DNA of 64,000 nucleotides from Phoenix dactylifera (lineage: Eukaryota; Streptophyta; Magnoliopsida; Arecales; Arecaceae). Under the pieces are notes generated by a model, which was given only the letters and a program-made list of their open reading frames with translations, made no database searches and had not been told where the DNA came from. The DNA is taken from NCBI RefSeq assembly GCF_009389715.1, contig NC_052401.1:434001-498000 (forward strand). Direction: 5' to 3'. A program made the position numbers and the translations under genes. Shown here one piece after another: positions 1 through 12,200 of this stretch; position 1 is the first letter of the stretch; every line of letters begins with the position of its first letter.

Positions 1-1625
1 TTCCTTCATGCAAAAAACTGTCTGTGCCAAACATGAGACAGGCTAAAAGCTATTGTAATATAGATAGTAAGGATGCTGCATATATATAAGCTAAGTTCAG
101 AAAAGAGAATATTTATTATTAGTCTCCTCTATTCAAGAAAGCAATTGTTGAAGTGCTGTTGTGCATCAACGGAACACAGAAAATGTCTACCTTTTGGTGA
201 ATCTTACCAAACTCCTAGTATCTGGTCAAAAATAGAATTAAACATTGAAGCATGATATATTTAGTATGCAGGCTGCTATTTCAAAATGCTTAAAAAAATA
301 CAGTATGATATAGATTATTTGTCGAAGACTCTAAGGCAAAGTGTATTCTGCACCCAATTCAAACACTCTCCCACCTCCCTTCAAAAAAGGAAAAAGCCCC
401 AAATGACTGATTTTTGTCAACATTCTATTACCTTCCACTTTCATCTCATCCTTTCCTTCAAACTAGAGTTTAGCAGACCCATCTTATTGATTATGGCTTA
501 ACCTCATGCACCAATGGAGGAAACTCTTTGAACTTTTTGTAGACCAAGGCTTTAAGAGCCGATATCTTAGCCAACTTTGTGGGTTGCCGGTAATGAGATG
601 AGTGAAGGTTTAGATCTTTCTTGGCCTAGATGAAAAGTTGGGAGAATTTAGAACCAAAATATTCTGAGATCTTGATTGCGATATAGTAACCAAGATATTC
701 TAAGGACCTTCCTTGATACATGGGAATTGAGATATTGAATTATCAACCAATATATGAAAACCGAGATTAATTGTATCATTTGTGGTATTCTTTTAGGGTC
801 AGGTTCAAGTTACACCTTGTGTAATCCTTATAGAGTTATACCTTTTTTGAATTGAATGATGGGATCCCACATCGATGATTTGAGCTGTTGGATGTGGTCT
901 ATCACCTGTAAATTACTTACACATCAAAAATCATGTGATTTGGAGACCTCTAGAGACAATTTAAGTAACGCAAAACAGTTGACCACTAGTAGTCTAGAGG
1001 TAGTAGATTATATCCAACAGCTTGGAATATCATGTGAGATTCCTATCATTCCATTCAAAAAAAAGGTGTAACGCTTAGGTGTAACTTGATCCTAACCCAT
1101 TCTTTTAATATTAATAATTAAAAATCATTTAAGGTTGTTATGTAAAGTTGAAAGATCTTGGTTGATTTGTTGGTGCTCTATGGTCGATGTCTTAGGGTAT
1201 ATTGATTTACATTAGTTGAGATAAAGGCCAGGATTTTATACATATCATATGAGTGAGTGCCTAATACTAATACATGCTGATAGCTTAAGCAAGATCTCGG
1301 ATTAGATGAAAACCTTGGTCAAGACTAAAAAATATATATATAGATGATGAGGGATATACAAGTTTTAAGTAGGAAATTATGTCCATCTTTGGCATCCAAA
1401 TAAAAATTACAGTCCATTAATTATAGTGCAATTCTTTTACAAAGGCATATTTTTAGTATATCCATCCTTTATGGTCCTTTCAAGTAATGCTTTTTGTTTA
1501 TGTGCGTATCATTTGGCAAAATTTCTGGTTGCACTGCTCACCCTTCTATGGGTAAGTATATTGTCAATTATGTTATGTAGCTTCTCTTTCTCTATGGCCC
1601 TTAACACTTGCTATTTCTTAAGCAG
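1..1625. other. Probable upstream intron of the helicase-like gene
   Basis: No coding exon is recognisable in this stretch. The first supported exon of the downstream gene begins at 1626, and it already lies deep inside the helicase fold, so the N-terminal exons must be left of the window or too diverged to see. The stretch contains a MITE at 796-1098 and otherwise AT-rich sequence with only short chance ORFs. Calling it an intron is an inference; a truncated gene is the alternative. Confidence 0.45.
787..1107. mobile_element. Mutator-type MITE with 9-bp target-site duplication
   Basis: The 303-bp element at 796-1098 has terminal inverted repeats of about 22 bp (left GGGTCAGGTTCAAGTTACAC, right arm reverse complement GGGTTAGGATCAAGTTACAC; 2 mismatches). 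A perfect 9-bp direct repeat, ATTCTTTTA, flanks it at 787-795 and 1099-1107. Subterminal sequence also pairs imperfectly between the arms. A 9-bp duplication is typical of the Mutator superfamily. There is no transposase ORF, so the element is non-autonomous. It lies in the probable upstream intron of the helicase-like gene. Confidence 0.85.
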
Positions 1626-3846
1626 TTTAAAAAGCTGTGAGCCCGAGTTCGTTGTATCCACCCCAGACAGGCTTCTTGATCTTGTTTCCCTAAGGGCCAT
1701 TGACATATCTAGTACATCGTTATTGGTAAGGCATATGTAGTATTTCTCAGAAACACTTGTTGTACAATTGCACAGATTTCATGTTCTGCAATTTTTTCTC
1801 TTTTGCATAAAATAGTTCTCATAAATCTGAGTTTAGTAGCTCATTTGTTCCCATTGGAATATTTTGCAGAGATCATGCTCCTAAAATCATGCCTGCCAAC
1901 CTTTCTCCTCAACATTGTAGATGTTTTACTTTGTTTATGAAGTTTAGATGGATGCCATTTTTTTTTCATAATACTTGAAAACATGAACTCCATTCACTGA
2001 TTACCATTTTTAGATGCAAATGGCAGAATTAGTTTTTCCTGGAAGCTAATATTTCATCTATATCATCAATATATCTGGTTATCCATGTAAAACTACCTTC
2101 TGGCTGCATTTTCCCAACATAGACCTTGTATTGCCCGTGACCCTTTCAGCTAGGTCTTGTAATATGATGTGACCTTTAGTCAGTCAAACCTCATTTATTC
2201 AAATGTCTTTATTTGTTGCTGCTATTTATCTTTCCTTTCTTGTTTTTTTTATTGTTCAGGTTATTGATGGATTGAAAAAATTTCTAGACCTTGGGTTTGT
2301 AGATAAATTGTATTCCATCAGGGACAGTATATCTGGACATCCTCAGATGGTTCTCTTCAGTGATTCCTATGGAGAAGCCCTTAAGCCTGTGATGCAAAAT
2401 TTACTCAGAAGGCCACTTAGCAGACTGTCGTTGTATGATTCTTCAGCTAGTCAGAGTGCATTCATATCTCAATATGTATACTTCTGTACATCAGAAGAGG
2501 ATAAGTTATTGAAGGTATGTGATATCCTTTCAAAGTACCTGGTTGTGTTTTTGTCTCTAGATATATGATAACAACTTTTGACATGTTGATCTACCAAGTT
2601 GTGAGTGCTGTATAGCTCATTTCTTTTTTAAGCTCAGGTGAACTTTATGGCAAGTAAATCCGACATGAAAAGGTTTTTACCAAGGCTTGTTGGTTGTGAT
2701 TATGGTTATTTCTGAAAATAGCTTTGCTTATTGCCTAGCTGTCCAAGCCACGATCTGAATCAAAGATTTGCAGTTTTTTGCGTGCACACTCTTAAAACTC
2801 TTGGGTGATATTCTATGTTTGCTGGTTGTATCAATCTCTGTCTGTAAAGGAACTTGCAGGGAGGCAGGGCTTTTGCTTTGTGATTGCCACATTGTTCTAT
2901 GATTGCTACGAATTGGTATTTTGTAAAGGAATATGTTTGTGGATCACTTGATACCATTTTTCAAATTATCAGTCACATTGATTCTTGAAGTTTATTCCAA
3001 TGGTTACCTTGCCATATATTGCCATATAACATGTTGCATAACGTTGGAAACTACAACAGTTTTTCTTGGCCATGATCGAGCACTTTCCTAATCTTGAAAG
3101 CCTTGTAGCCAATTATATTGGTTTAACACTGGTTTCATTGACATTTTACTGAACACTATCTGTTTAATGTTTTCAATTTTCAGGCTATACGAATTCTTGC
3201 TCAGGCACTCAGTAACCAAACACCCCACTGTGTTAAGGTCCTATTTATACTGGGAACAGCTGGCAAGGCTCAGATGTTAATTTCTTCCCTTAATGCTGAA
3301 GGTTATGCATTATCTAATGACTCTTCAAGCGACTGCGTTATTATATCTGACAGGTTAGCATGTGAATTTGTTAACACGTTGTTCTAGAAGATTACTTAAT
3401 GTTCTATGACTTTTTGAACCCTGCTTTCCTTAATGGCTCATTGTAATTTCACAGCATGCACCTTCTATTATTCTATATAATTGAATCCAACAAATGGTGA
3501 TCTTTGTTATGGCAGTCACAAGAATTCTTAATTTTATGATATTTTTTACATGGAAAGCAATTCAATTCATTGCAGCGAAAAGGTGACAAAAGTCACGGTG
3601 AAGGATAAGGAGAACGTGCTGAAAGCAGATGTAGAGGAATTTGAAATAGTGCTGTTTGTGGATCTGCCCTCCTCAATTGAAGATTATGTTGAAATTCTCA
3701 CAAGAATTGCACGCCATTCTGTAACTGGGGTGCTACATAGCTTTTTTTGTGAAGCAGATGCTCCTCTCTCTCAACCTCTAATCAATGTACTCGAGCAGTG
3801 TGGTCAGATGGTGCCTGAAGTCCTGAGAAGTTTTGATTGTTCATAG
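1626..3846 (+). CDS. DEAD-box RNA helicase-like protein, degenerate motifs (3' exons)
   Basis: Four exons join in frame: 1626-1725, 2260-2514, 3184-3353 and 3576-3846, all with AG acceptors and GT donors, ending in TAG. They encode the last 264 residues. What is seen follows a DEAD-box helicase from motif Ib to the C-terminus, but every catalytic motif is altered. Motif Ib reads VSTPDRLLDL. Motif II (normally VLDEAD) is VIDG. Motif III (SAT) is SDS. The motif VI position (HRIGR) is TRIAR. The second RecA-like domain follows, with a VKVLFILG strand and a C-terminal SQPLINVLEQCGQ helix. The motifs needed for ATP hydrolysis are therefore missing in the visible part. The protein may be a scaffold or RNA-binding relic of a helicase; its function is unknown. 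Motifs Q, I and Ia are not in the window. The frame is open over all four exons, which argues for a functional gene rather than a pseudogene. Confidence 0.8.
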
Positions 3847-6330
3847 TTTAACAGTTGAGGTTGGAGATATTTGATGAATGGTTAGCAGTCTCCTTCATTT
3901 GTTCATTCATTTTCCTTCTCATTATGGATGTGACATGCTTTATGTTATGGTTATATCCAAGATGAATGTGATTTTGACGTTCACCAACTAACTGATCTCT
4001 TCCTGATAGCTTTTTTGTCTACCATATAATTTAGTGCGAGGCATGTTGAAAAATGCATTATAGCTTATGTTTTGAAGTTTCTCAAAATTCATACCATGTT
4101 ATAGTATAACCTGTATTCTAGAAGTATCATCTCATGCTGTATAAGAAAGTTCAGATACTTGAACTCCCAAAGGTTGTCTGCACACGTAAACATGTATGGT
4201 GCCCAATAGTAGGGTAAACAAAGTACTATCCTCTCCAAGGCATTGTCAGGGATGATGTTCGAGGATTTCTGATGCTGCTGAAGTATGTTATTCTGAATTT
4301 AGTTGTAGCTACCTGTATATTTGAAACTTTGTGCAAGTGTCACTGGAATTTTGAAGAATTCATTCCGCAGTCTCTGTTATTTCTTTCCAAATTTTCTTTA
4401 GAAACACCTGGATAACGTGGATCTGTGTTGTACTGTTCTGGCATTGTTCTGTGTTGTATCACTTCTGTCCTTTGATCTCATAGTCAAGTGTTTGCAGTCT
4501 TTCATTAACATTCTCGCCTCCAAGAGTTGCCTTGTCCCCCCTGCATCACCAAAAGTAAATTTAGTTTGGTCTCCATAATCTGTACTTCAGTTACCTGGAA
4601 TCCCTTTTGGATACATCTTTGTCATGGGGTCTGTAAACCTAAACCATGGAGCTTTGTAATTGTTAGTTGTAGTCACTTATCTGATTTATATTTCAACCAT
4701 TGTGGTGTGGCGGGAATTTTGTATTAGTTGGACTTGTTAACCATATCCAGCAACACCAGTTCATCTGTATATCGAGCAGTTTGCCTATTGTCATGGACTT
4801 GCAATCCAAAAGTGTAAGCTGTCAGGAGGAGAAGCATCTGTGTAGGATAATAAACTCATGTGGCACTTCTTTTACCATAGATCTAAATGTGATACCACTG
4901 GTCATTGACTCGCAAGTCAAAAGCTTAAGCTGTTAGGAGGATTGGCCCAAGGTAATAAATCAGTGCGGCACTTGTTTTATTAGTCAATTTGGGACTATAA
5001 CACTATTCTTCAGGGCACCATTAGTTACAAGTTCTGGTTGAATGATTGCTTACCAGCACCAGCCACTCTATTCCACTCCCTCCCAACCAGCCCTGTAAAT
5101 GCGAGAAGCCACCGGTTACTTGGTCTTGGCTCACGATATCCAATGCTGATCAAAGTACAACCCTCTTTTAGGATCTGGTTTGATAAGAAACTTGCAGGCC
5201 CTCTGTGGATTGCCTTGTGGCATTTTCCTTCTTCAGGAACAGACGCCCCAGGGCAACATCCAACAGCCTCTCTTAAGGTCTCTGCTGGGGATCGTTGTTT
5301 CATTTCTGGAGACAGATGTGCCTCTGGGAAGAACGAAGGAAGACTCCTTGCCATCAGCTTTTGGAGTTGTTGAGGGTGGCGCAGGAGAACTCGGCACGTC
5401 TTTCCAATCCCTTGCCTAGTGGCATTATGGTAAATTTACCCGGGTCTCCCTCAGCTTTGAATCGAAGTTCACCTTGGCGCTGGACTTTCACCTTATAATC
5501 TGAGCTCTTCAGATCTGGTGAAGCGGGTGTTGCGGCAGTGCCATGTAGCCATGTAGGATCTTATCCATCTAGTTGACTTGAACCACATGTTTCTATTTGA
5601 GATCTTGAATCCTAACAACACTTTATTTTTTACCACTTCTCAGCTAGCTTACACCATGCAGTATCCTTGGTTCTGCCCCTGGAAACCAGCTCCTCCGTGA
5701 CGCATGTTTTATAGGCCTTCTGTATCAGCTGCCACTACTCCATAATCTTGCAGTTGGCACTATATACACGCAATGATTTTATTCCTTTTTGAGTACTTTG
5801 ATGTTATTTTATATCGTTTATGGTCAACATGATTTAAGCGCTCTGTGTTCACAATGGGGTTTAGCTGTTCCAAGTGAGGATGATGTATGCTCTTTAATGC
5901 TAACTTTTTTATGAACTGGGACTCTCCTTTCCCGCTTATCCATCAACTTTCAAAAAGTACTTTTGATTCTCGTTGGACTTGAGACAAGTCGATTGTAAGG
6001 AATGTTCGTTTTGGTTGAAGTGTAGGACTTCCATCCAGCTGATATTTTTATCTTCGTACCCTTGAAAGCTCACAAACTTTCCAAATATATTTAATTGGAT
6101 ACTTCTCCTACATAAGATGGAATCAAAGTTATCTGGCTAGATGCATCCATCTAAAACACAAAGTTATCTGGTTAGATAGAGAGATTTTGCTCCTTTGGAG
6201 GCAGACTTACCTTAATGCTGTTTTAACAGCCATAGTCCTCTACGACGTCTCTCTCTCTTTCAACTCCCAGATTGGGTTATCAAAAGAATTGATGATCGCA
6301 GAAAGGTTTTTAATTTTTTTTGAGAAGGGA
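3847..6330. other. 3' flank and intergenic DNA, no gene recognised
   Basis: This holds the 3' UTR of the helicase-like gene and then unassigned sequence. Overlapping ORFs of 76-111 codons at 5025-5500 lie on both strands, match nothing I recognise and look fortuitous. A diverged tandem duplication lies at about 4795-4980. I see no RNA gene. Confidence 0.5.
4795..4980. repeat. Diverged tandem duplication (~110 bp, 2 copies)
   Basis: The block beginning GGACTTGCAATCCAAAAGTG (about 4797) recurs as TGACTCGCAAGTCAAAAGCT (about 4906). Both copies continue through AAGCTGT(C/T)AGGAGGA, a GGATAATAAA or GGTAATAAAT segment, and CATGTGGCACTTCTTTTA or CAGTGCGGCACTTGTTTTAT. The copies are clearly related but imperfect. 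Confidence 0.6.
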
Positions 6331-6333
6331 TAT

Positions 6334-6800
6334 GACTGTTCAGGAAATATCTTGCAAAATCAAATGGAAGAAGGCCTGTTTAGCTAAGATCAAGGAGATC
6401 TTGAAATTAAAGACTTTTTTTTTCAGGAATCTGACTGTTCAGGAAATATCTTAAAAATCAATTGGAAGAAGGTCTGATTAGCTAAGATCATGGAGATCTT
6501 CAAATTAACGACTTTTTTTTTTTCCAGAGATATGACTGTTCAGGAAATATCTTGCAAAATCAATTGGAAGAAGGTCTGTTTAGCTAAGATCGAGGAGATC
6601 TTGAAATTAAAGACTTTTTTTTTTCAGGAATCTGACTGTTCAGGAAATATCTTAAAAATCAATTGGAAGAAGGTCTGATTAGCTAAGATCAAGGAGATCT
6701 TCAAATTAAAGACCTTTTTTTTTTTCAGAGATTGACTATTGAGGAAATATCTTGCAAAATCAATTGGAAGAGAGCCTGTTTAGCTAAGATCAAGGAGATC
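6334..6800 (+). repeat. ~100-bp tandem array with alternating unit types
   Basis: Five units start with GACT(G/A)TT(C/G)AGGAAATATC at 6334, 6433, 6534, 6634 and 6734, so the period is 99-101 bp. Each continues through an ATTGGAAGA(A/G) segment, TTAGCTAAGATCA and a poly-T tract. Units alternate between a form with CTTGCAAAATCAA (1, 3, 5) and a form with CTTAAAAATCAA (2, 4). The array is therefore a ~200-bp dimer repeated about 2.5 times. Confidence 0.9.
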
Positions 6801-7686
6801 TTGAAATTAAATAGCTCAAGGATTTTAGCCTTGCCTTACTTGCTGTATAAGATTGGAGGTTCCTCAAAATGGACTATGGCCCTTGAAGAACTTCTCTCTT
6901 AGACATACTTCAATGAAGTAAAAGTCTTCTTATTGGAAACCCAAACAGAATTGTTCCAGTATTTGAAGGGATGCTATAAGCTACCTCTCACCTTTTTGGA
7001 ATGGAGTTAAATGTCTAGTGGGCAATGATCTTGTTTCCTCTCCTTTTCGTTTGGAGAGAGCTGGGCATGCTAGGAAAACTTGTTTGCTGGCGAAGAGTGG
7101 AGACAAGCGATGGTGTACCACTGGTATTGGATTAGTCAGAAAGGAGATAAAAGGAGAATAATGATTAAATGACTTTCGCTATCATCACACCATCTATTCG
7201 AAAGAAGAAAGATAGGGTGTAACTGGAGCTAGAAGTATTCTACATGAATATAAATTGGTCTGATTGATTGGTTAGAAGTTTGTTTTTTTTTGGATTATAG
7301 TTTAATATTTATAAATAGTTCCCATTAAGCGTTGGATAGGTGTCACTACTGCCTCTTGACACTTGTTCTTGCTTGTTTAAGCCATGTGGGCCATTATGAT
7401 CATGCATGGTAATAATTTATAAATAGTTTCACAGGAGCTTCATGCAAACATGTCATATAGTTGAGAAGAAGCGGATGAATCCCCACCCAGCGACGGAATG
7501 AGTAGGATAAGCGACGAGTGAGAGGCTGAAAGAATGACGCTACTCTCCGCGCTGTTTCCGCCAATGCCGTGGACTATGTGCAAGGAATCTAGGGGCCTCT
7601 GGAGTCTAGATTTGTTTGTGGGAGCAGCAACGTTAGTTGATTAGTGGCTCAAGAAAATAAACTATAAGCCTTCCACGACAAAGAAT

Positions 7687-8186
7687 TTAAGGCTCGTTTG
7701 ATTCGCGGGAAGCATTTTTTCTCCTAGGAATATGATTCCTGAGAAACAGATTTCCAGGAAGAGGATACCTAGGAAAGTACTTTTGACATGTTTGGTTGAC
7801 TATGAGAAAGTGACAAATTTCCAAAGCGTTTATGTTCGGTTGACCATCTACTTTCCTGAAAAAGTTATGTATAATTTTTATTATACTTTTAATAAAAATT
7901 AGGTCTTTAATACCTCTTTAATGCTTCTTTAATGCTTTTTTAATGCTGAAGGGCCGTTTTGGGGAGAAAAAAAGAGTGATTCACGCCTCATGGGAAAGTA
8001 ATTTTCCCATGTTTCTCATGCTCATGGGAAAGTCTTTTCCATGAAATGTGGGAGTTATATTCCCATGAGAATACAACTTTTCCATTTCTTTCCTTTAAAA
8101 ACTCCAACCAAACAAGAGGCATCTCATTACTTTCCCGTTGACCATACTTTCCCCTCTTCTTTTCCCGCGAACCAAACAAACCTTTA
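7687..8186. mobile_element. PIF/Harbinger-type MITE with TTA duplication
   Basis: The 494-bp element at 7690-8183 has inverted ends: left AGGCTCGTTTGATTCGCGGG, right reverse complement AGGTTTGTTTGGTTCGCGGG (3 mismatches in 20). TTA flanks it at 7687-7689 and 8184-8186, the 3-bp target typical of PIF/Harbinger. The interior has more complementary stretches such as CATGGGAAAGT. No transposase is encoded, and ORFs across it are chance. Confidence 0.8.
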
Positions 8187-9293
8187 TGCTTCCAGGAGGA
8201 AAAAGAAAATAAATGTAAAGAGTAGCAAGAGTTCCAAGCAAATGCCTATCACTAAAATCGATTTTCATCTTATATATCATTAATTTGTACCAAGCTTTCG
8301 AGTTGAATATGTCTCGATAGGCAGGGCGAACTAAAGCAGTAGATGCTAATAAGGTAAGGGCTTCCAGTACTGCTCTATATGATGACAAGCCAGCGTCGGC
8401 ATTCGGCAACTGATATAGCTCATGATAGAAAGCGAGATACTCTGCCTTTCCACTTAAATGATAATGATAAGGGAGCATGATTTCAAACCGTGAAATGAGT
8501 GAGTTCCGTTTTGGGGGTTAGATGATGATAAAGGAGAATTGGTGAAGGATTCATCAAACCAACGTCAACGAGTTCTGTATTGGTCTAGATGATGATGGAA
8601 AATAATGGTGGAGTTTTCAAGCCAACATCAGATGCATTGAACCATATATTGCACCAAAAATTGGTTCGGCAGACAATTATAACCGAGGTTTCAGATGCAT
8701 CCAAAGGAACAAAACCAAAAGAAGAGCATGGAACAGTAAATTTTACCCAAAACCGACCACCTGTGCCATCTCCCTATTACAAAGCAAAAGGCTAAGATAG
8801 AAATAATAATAATAAAAAAAAGCAATTCCGAAATTCACTTTAATGCTATCATCTTATTTTTCTCTCTCAAACATAAACTTGCAAAGAAAAGGGGAAGAAG
8901 AAAAACTTGAAAAATCCACCACTCAAAATCCATCTAAACGTGTTTCTTTACACATTATCAACATCAGATTAAAGTTTTATCTCTGCTGCTGCAGCTTCTC
9001 TGAAGGAGACCCAAAACTTCCTGCTTGTTCATTGTCTCTGATCTCCTTTGTGTCTAATAGATTTCTGCAGACAGCAACACTTGTACTTATAAAATAGACT
9101 ATTCACAAGTGAATTCTATCCACGCAAGAATGCTTCGCAGCAGTGGAGACTAATGGAGCTTCCTATACATGAATTTGTTCTGTGGCACAAACATCAAATG
9201 AGGCTGATCATGCGTATATGCATGACGTCAGAAAGACATGATGGCAGAACAATGAATATCAAAGGCATTGGCAAGACATCCAGCCAAGGTCCA
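8187..9293. other. 3' flank of the CSLA gene, no gene recognised
   Basis: The part nearest 9293 should be the 3' UTR of the minus-strand CSLA gene. ORFs of 68-84 codons in this stretch have no recognisable domain. I see nothing else to annotate. Confidence 0.5.
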
Positions 9294-12200
9294 TTAGGAA
9301 TGGGAGACGAAGGTGCCAACATAACCAAAACCAACAATGAAGAAAGCAGCTGCTTGGACGAAGAGGTATATGAAGTAATGGTTCTTTCCAAGGGCCACAT
9401 CATAACACCCACAGAAGAAGAGATAGCTTCCAACACCAAGCTCCAACAGATGTAATCTGATTTATTGAAAAATAATAAATGAGAAGCATATAAAAATGAT
9501 TGACATGAAGGCAGATGAAATTGATCTTTCTGCACATAATTCCATGACCAACCCTAGACATTGAACCTTGGTTCATGTTATCTTTCCTATGAGAATGGAG
9601 TTTTGATGGAAAGAACGCAAAGGAATCTTTTCAAGCGACTATGAACGGGGGTGCAGGAGGGATTACCTGTCACCTATCCTGATCCGTGGCTTCCGGGCGG
9701 ATTTGGTGGCCATTTTCATCTTTAAAGCATCTCCCAACTTCTCTGTGACCACCCATTCATTCACTCTCCCTGCTTCCAACAGGCCAATCAAAGTTGCTTT
9801 CGTTCTGTGCAAAGACATGACATTCTCGAAAAGGATCCAAAAGACGAGCAAGTGAAGAGACCTGCAGCAGTTGACAAGTTCAGGGGTTTCCAATGAAAAT
9901 TGAACTTTTAAGCTTTTGAAAACAAAATAGGTGTGCAAGTAGAAAATAAATAGGAAAGCAGCAAATTGGATGTCTTCTCTTCTTTTTGACTAGTTAATTT
10001 ACTGATTTTTTTTCCCTTTTTTTGATTAAATTAGTGACTTATTTCACCAGGAAACAACAAAACTGGTGCAATGAGACCACCAAAACAGCACAAATAACAG
10101 AGATTTTGCAGTGACTTTAGTCCAAACCTTGGAGTTCCAACAGCATTGAGAAGGGTAATGATCGAGGGGATATAAACTGCACCCCACTTTGGTATCTCCA
10201 CCTCAGGGACCAAAACAGTTGCAGGGATTACCAGACAGTAAAACACAAAGGTTACAATATGGGCTACAATCTTCCGCACAAAGAAGAAATTGTAGATCAC
10301 ATGCACTTTCTTGAAGAGAGATACTTTCTGCATTAAGAAAAAACTTGAGCATTATGATGTAACTTCTGTTTACATTCTCCAGTCTGCAATCTTAATGTTT
10401 AACTGACCTTGTTCCTTGCAATCTCCAACAACATTTTTCTGAACAAATTTGCTGGTCCACAAGACCACCTGTGTTGCTGGTAACGGTAAGCCTTGAGAGT
10501 ACTTGGTAGTTCATTTTTAACCTGAATTCATATATACAGAGAATGATAGAAGGAAATTGATTAGATAATAGTCTTGGAAATCAACAACTCGACAATTTGG
10601 CGACACACTGATTCCTTTAGTCGTGAACCGTATATAAAGCACTAGTGTGAGGATATTGGAAATATAATTTCGCCAAGGATGCAGCATATAGGCAATGGAA
10701 TAAAATATGATCAACATCATGTGATAAATAAATAAATCTTTGCACATTTCCATGGGTAAACAGATTGCTAGGGAACAGACAAAAACTTCCTATCTGTTGC
10801 GTATGGCACTCCCAGAATTAGACAGCTCCCCAATAGTCGCACTCTTCCTCTCCTATGGAGAGGTTTTGGGTTCAAGAATGAAGTGCTTGTTGCGGTCCCG
10901 ATGGGGTGGAACTATGCCACCATTTTGCTTGAAAAAAAAAGAAAAAGAAAATATTGCAGTCCCAATAAATTGTTACAAGAGTGCTAATTGAGAAAGCATA
11001 GGTTGTATTATTCTAATGTTCCAAGATGCACTTAGTACCATTTAGCAAAGTTGCGCTGAAGCATTGAAATGATTCGCTGCTGCAAAATTGGTGATAACTT
11101 CTAAGATTTAGATACCTTGATGTCTCCAAGGAATACGAACTTCCAACCCTTAAGGCTTGCTCGAACAGCTAAATCCATGTCTTCTACTGTGGTCCGATCT
11201 TTCCAACCTCCTGCTTCACTAAGAGCTGATAACCGCCACACCCCAGCGGTACCTGTACGGAAAAGTCAGTTAAATTTATATCATCATGAGAAAGAATGAT
11301 TTATGAGAGGAGCTATATTCTGCATAACTGCTTGCTAGAAATGAATACAATTTCCTTTGTTTTAAAGTCGAATTATATTTTATATAAAGTTCTTTGGTGT
11401 TGCTCTGTTTTTCATCCTATCTGTTTATATAATCCCACAAATATGTGAACGGATCTTATGTAATGTCCATGTTTTCATTTGCTCAAAAAGAATTTTTTTT
11501 TTTTTTTTTTAAAAAAGAATTGCTGACTCGAAGGCTTCCTTCCTTTCAATTCATATTTTTCATATATAAAATTTCAGTATTCATTGTGAGATGATCTCCC
11601 CCCTTGGATGCCCCCATCCTTTTTTCGCCCAACAACGGCAAAAACCTACGTGGTTCCGTTGTTAGAGAACAAAACAGAACCTCTATCAGTTCTTACAAGA
11701 TGAAGTAAAGCAGGTGGGAAGCCTTTGATGCCCTTGCCGTCAGGGTACTCGTTGTATGTGCATTTACCCTCTTCACTGCCTAGAAATGAACATTTTTCCT
11801 GGTCACCTTTCAAACTGTTTCTTCAGAAATACAGTTGGTCTTTTTTCTGTTTCCGTTAATTGAGCTGAGCGGATATGTAAAGGTGGCGGTTTAAGTAGCT
11901 TTATAAGTATAGAGAAGCCGAAGCGGAGGACTTACCATTGAAGCCAAAGAAGGCATAGGTTGAGGATCCCACTTCCTGCTCCACAGTGAAGTGGTAATCC
12001 AGGGACATCTCCTGCATCCTTGTCATCAAGCATTCATCCGAATTGACTGTAAATCATAATGCTGTTAGTCAAAGCAAAAGAAAATAGAGTTATTCAAGAA
12101 CCACTAAGTTTACAGATCATTAACCCACAAGCATCATAGGGATAAGAGACGGAGATCACCATCAATGAGCGGATATATAGCTAATTGAAAACTGAAAACT

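Noticed and set aside
5025..5500. Overlapping ORFs on both strands as a possible gene
   Set aside because: No domain, no splice pattern and no codon signal; two-strand openness is typical of chance.
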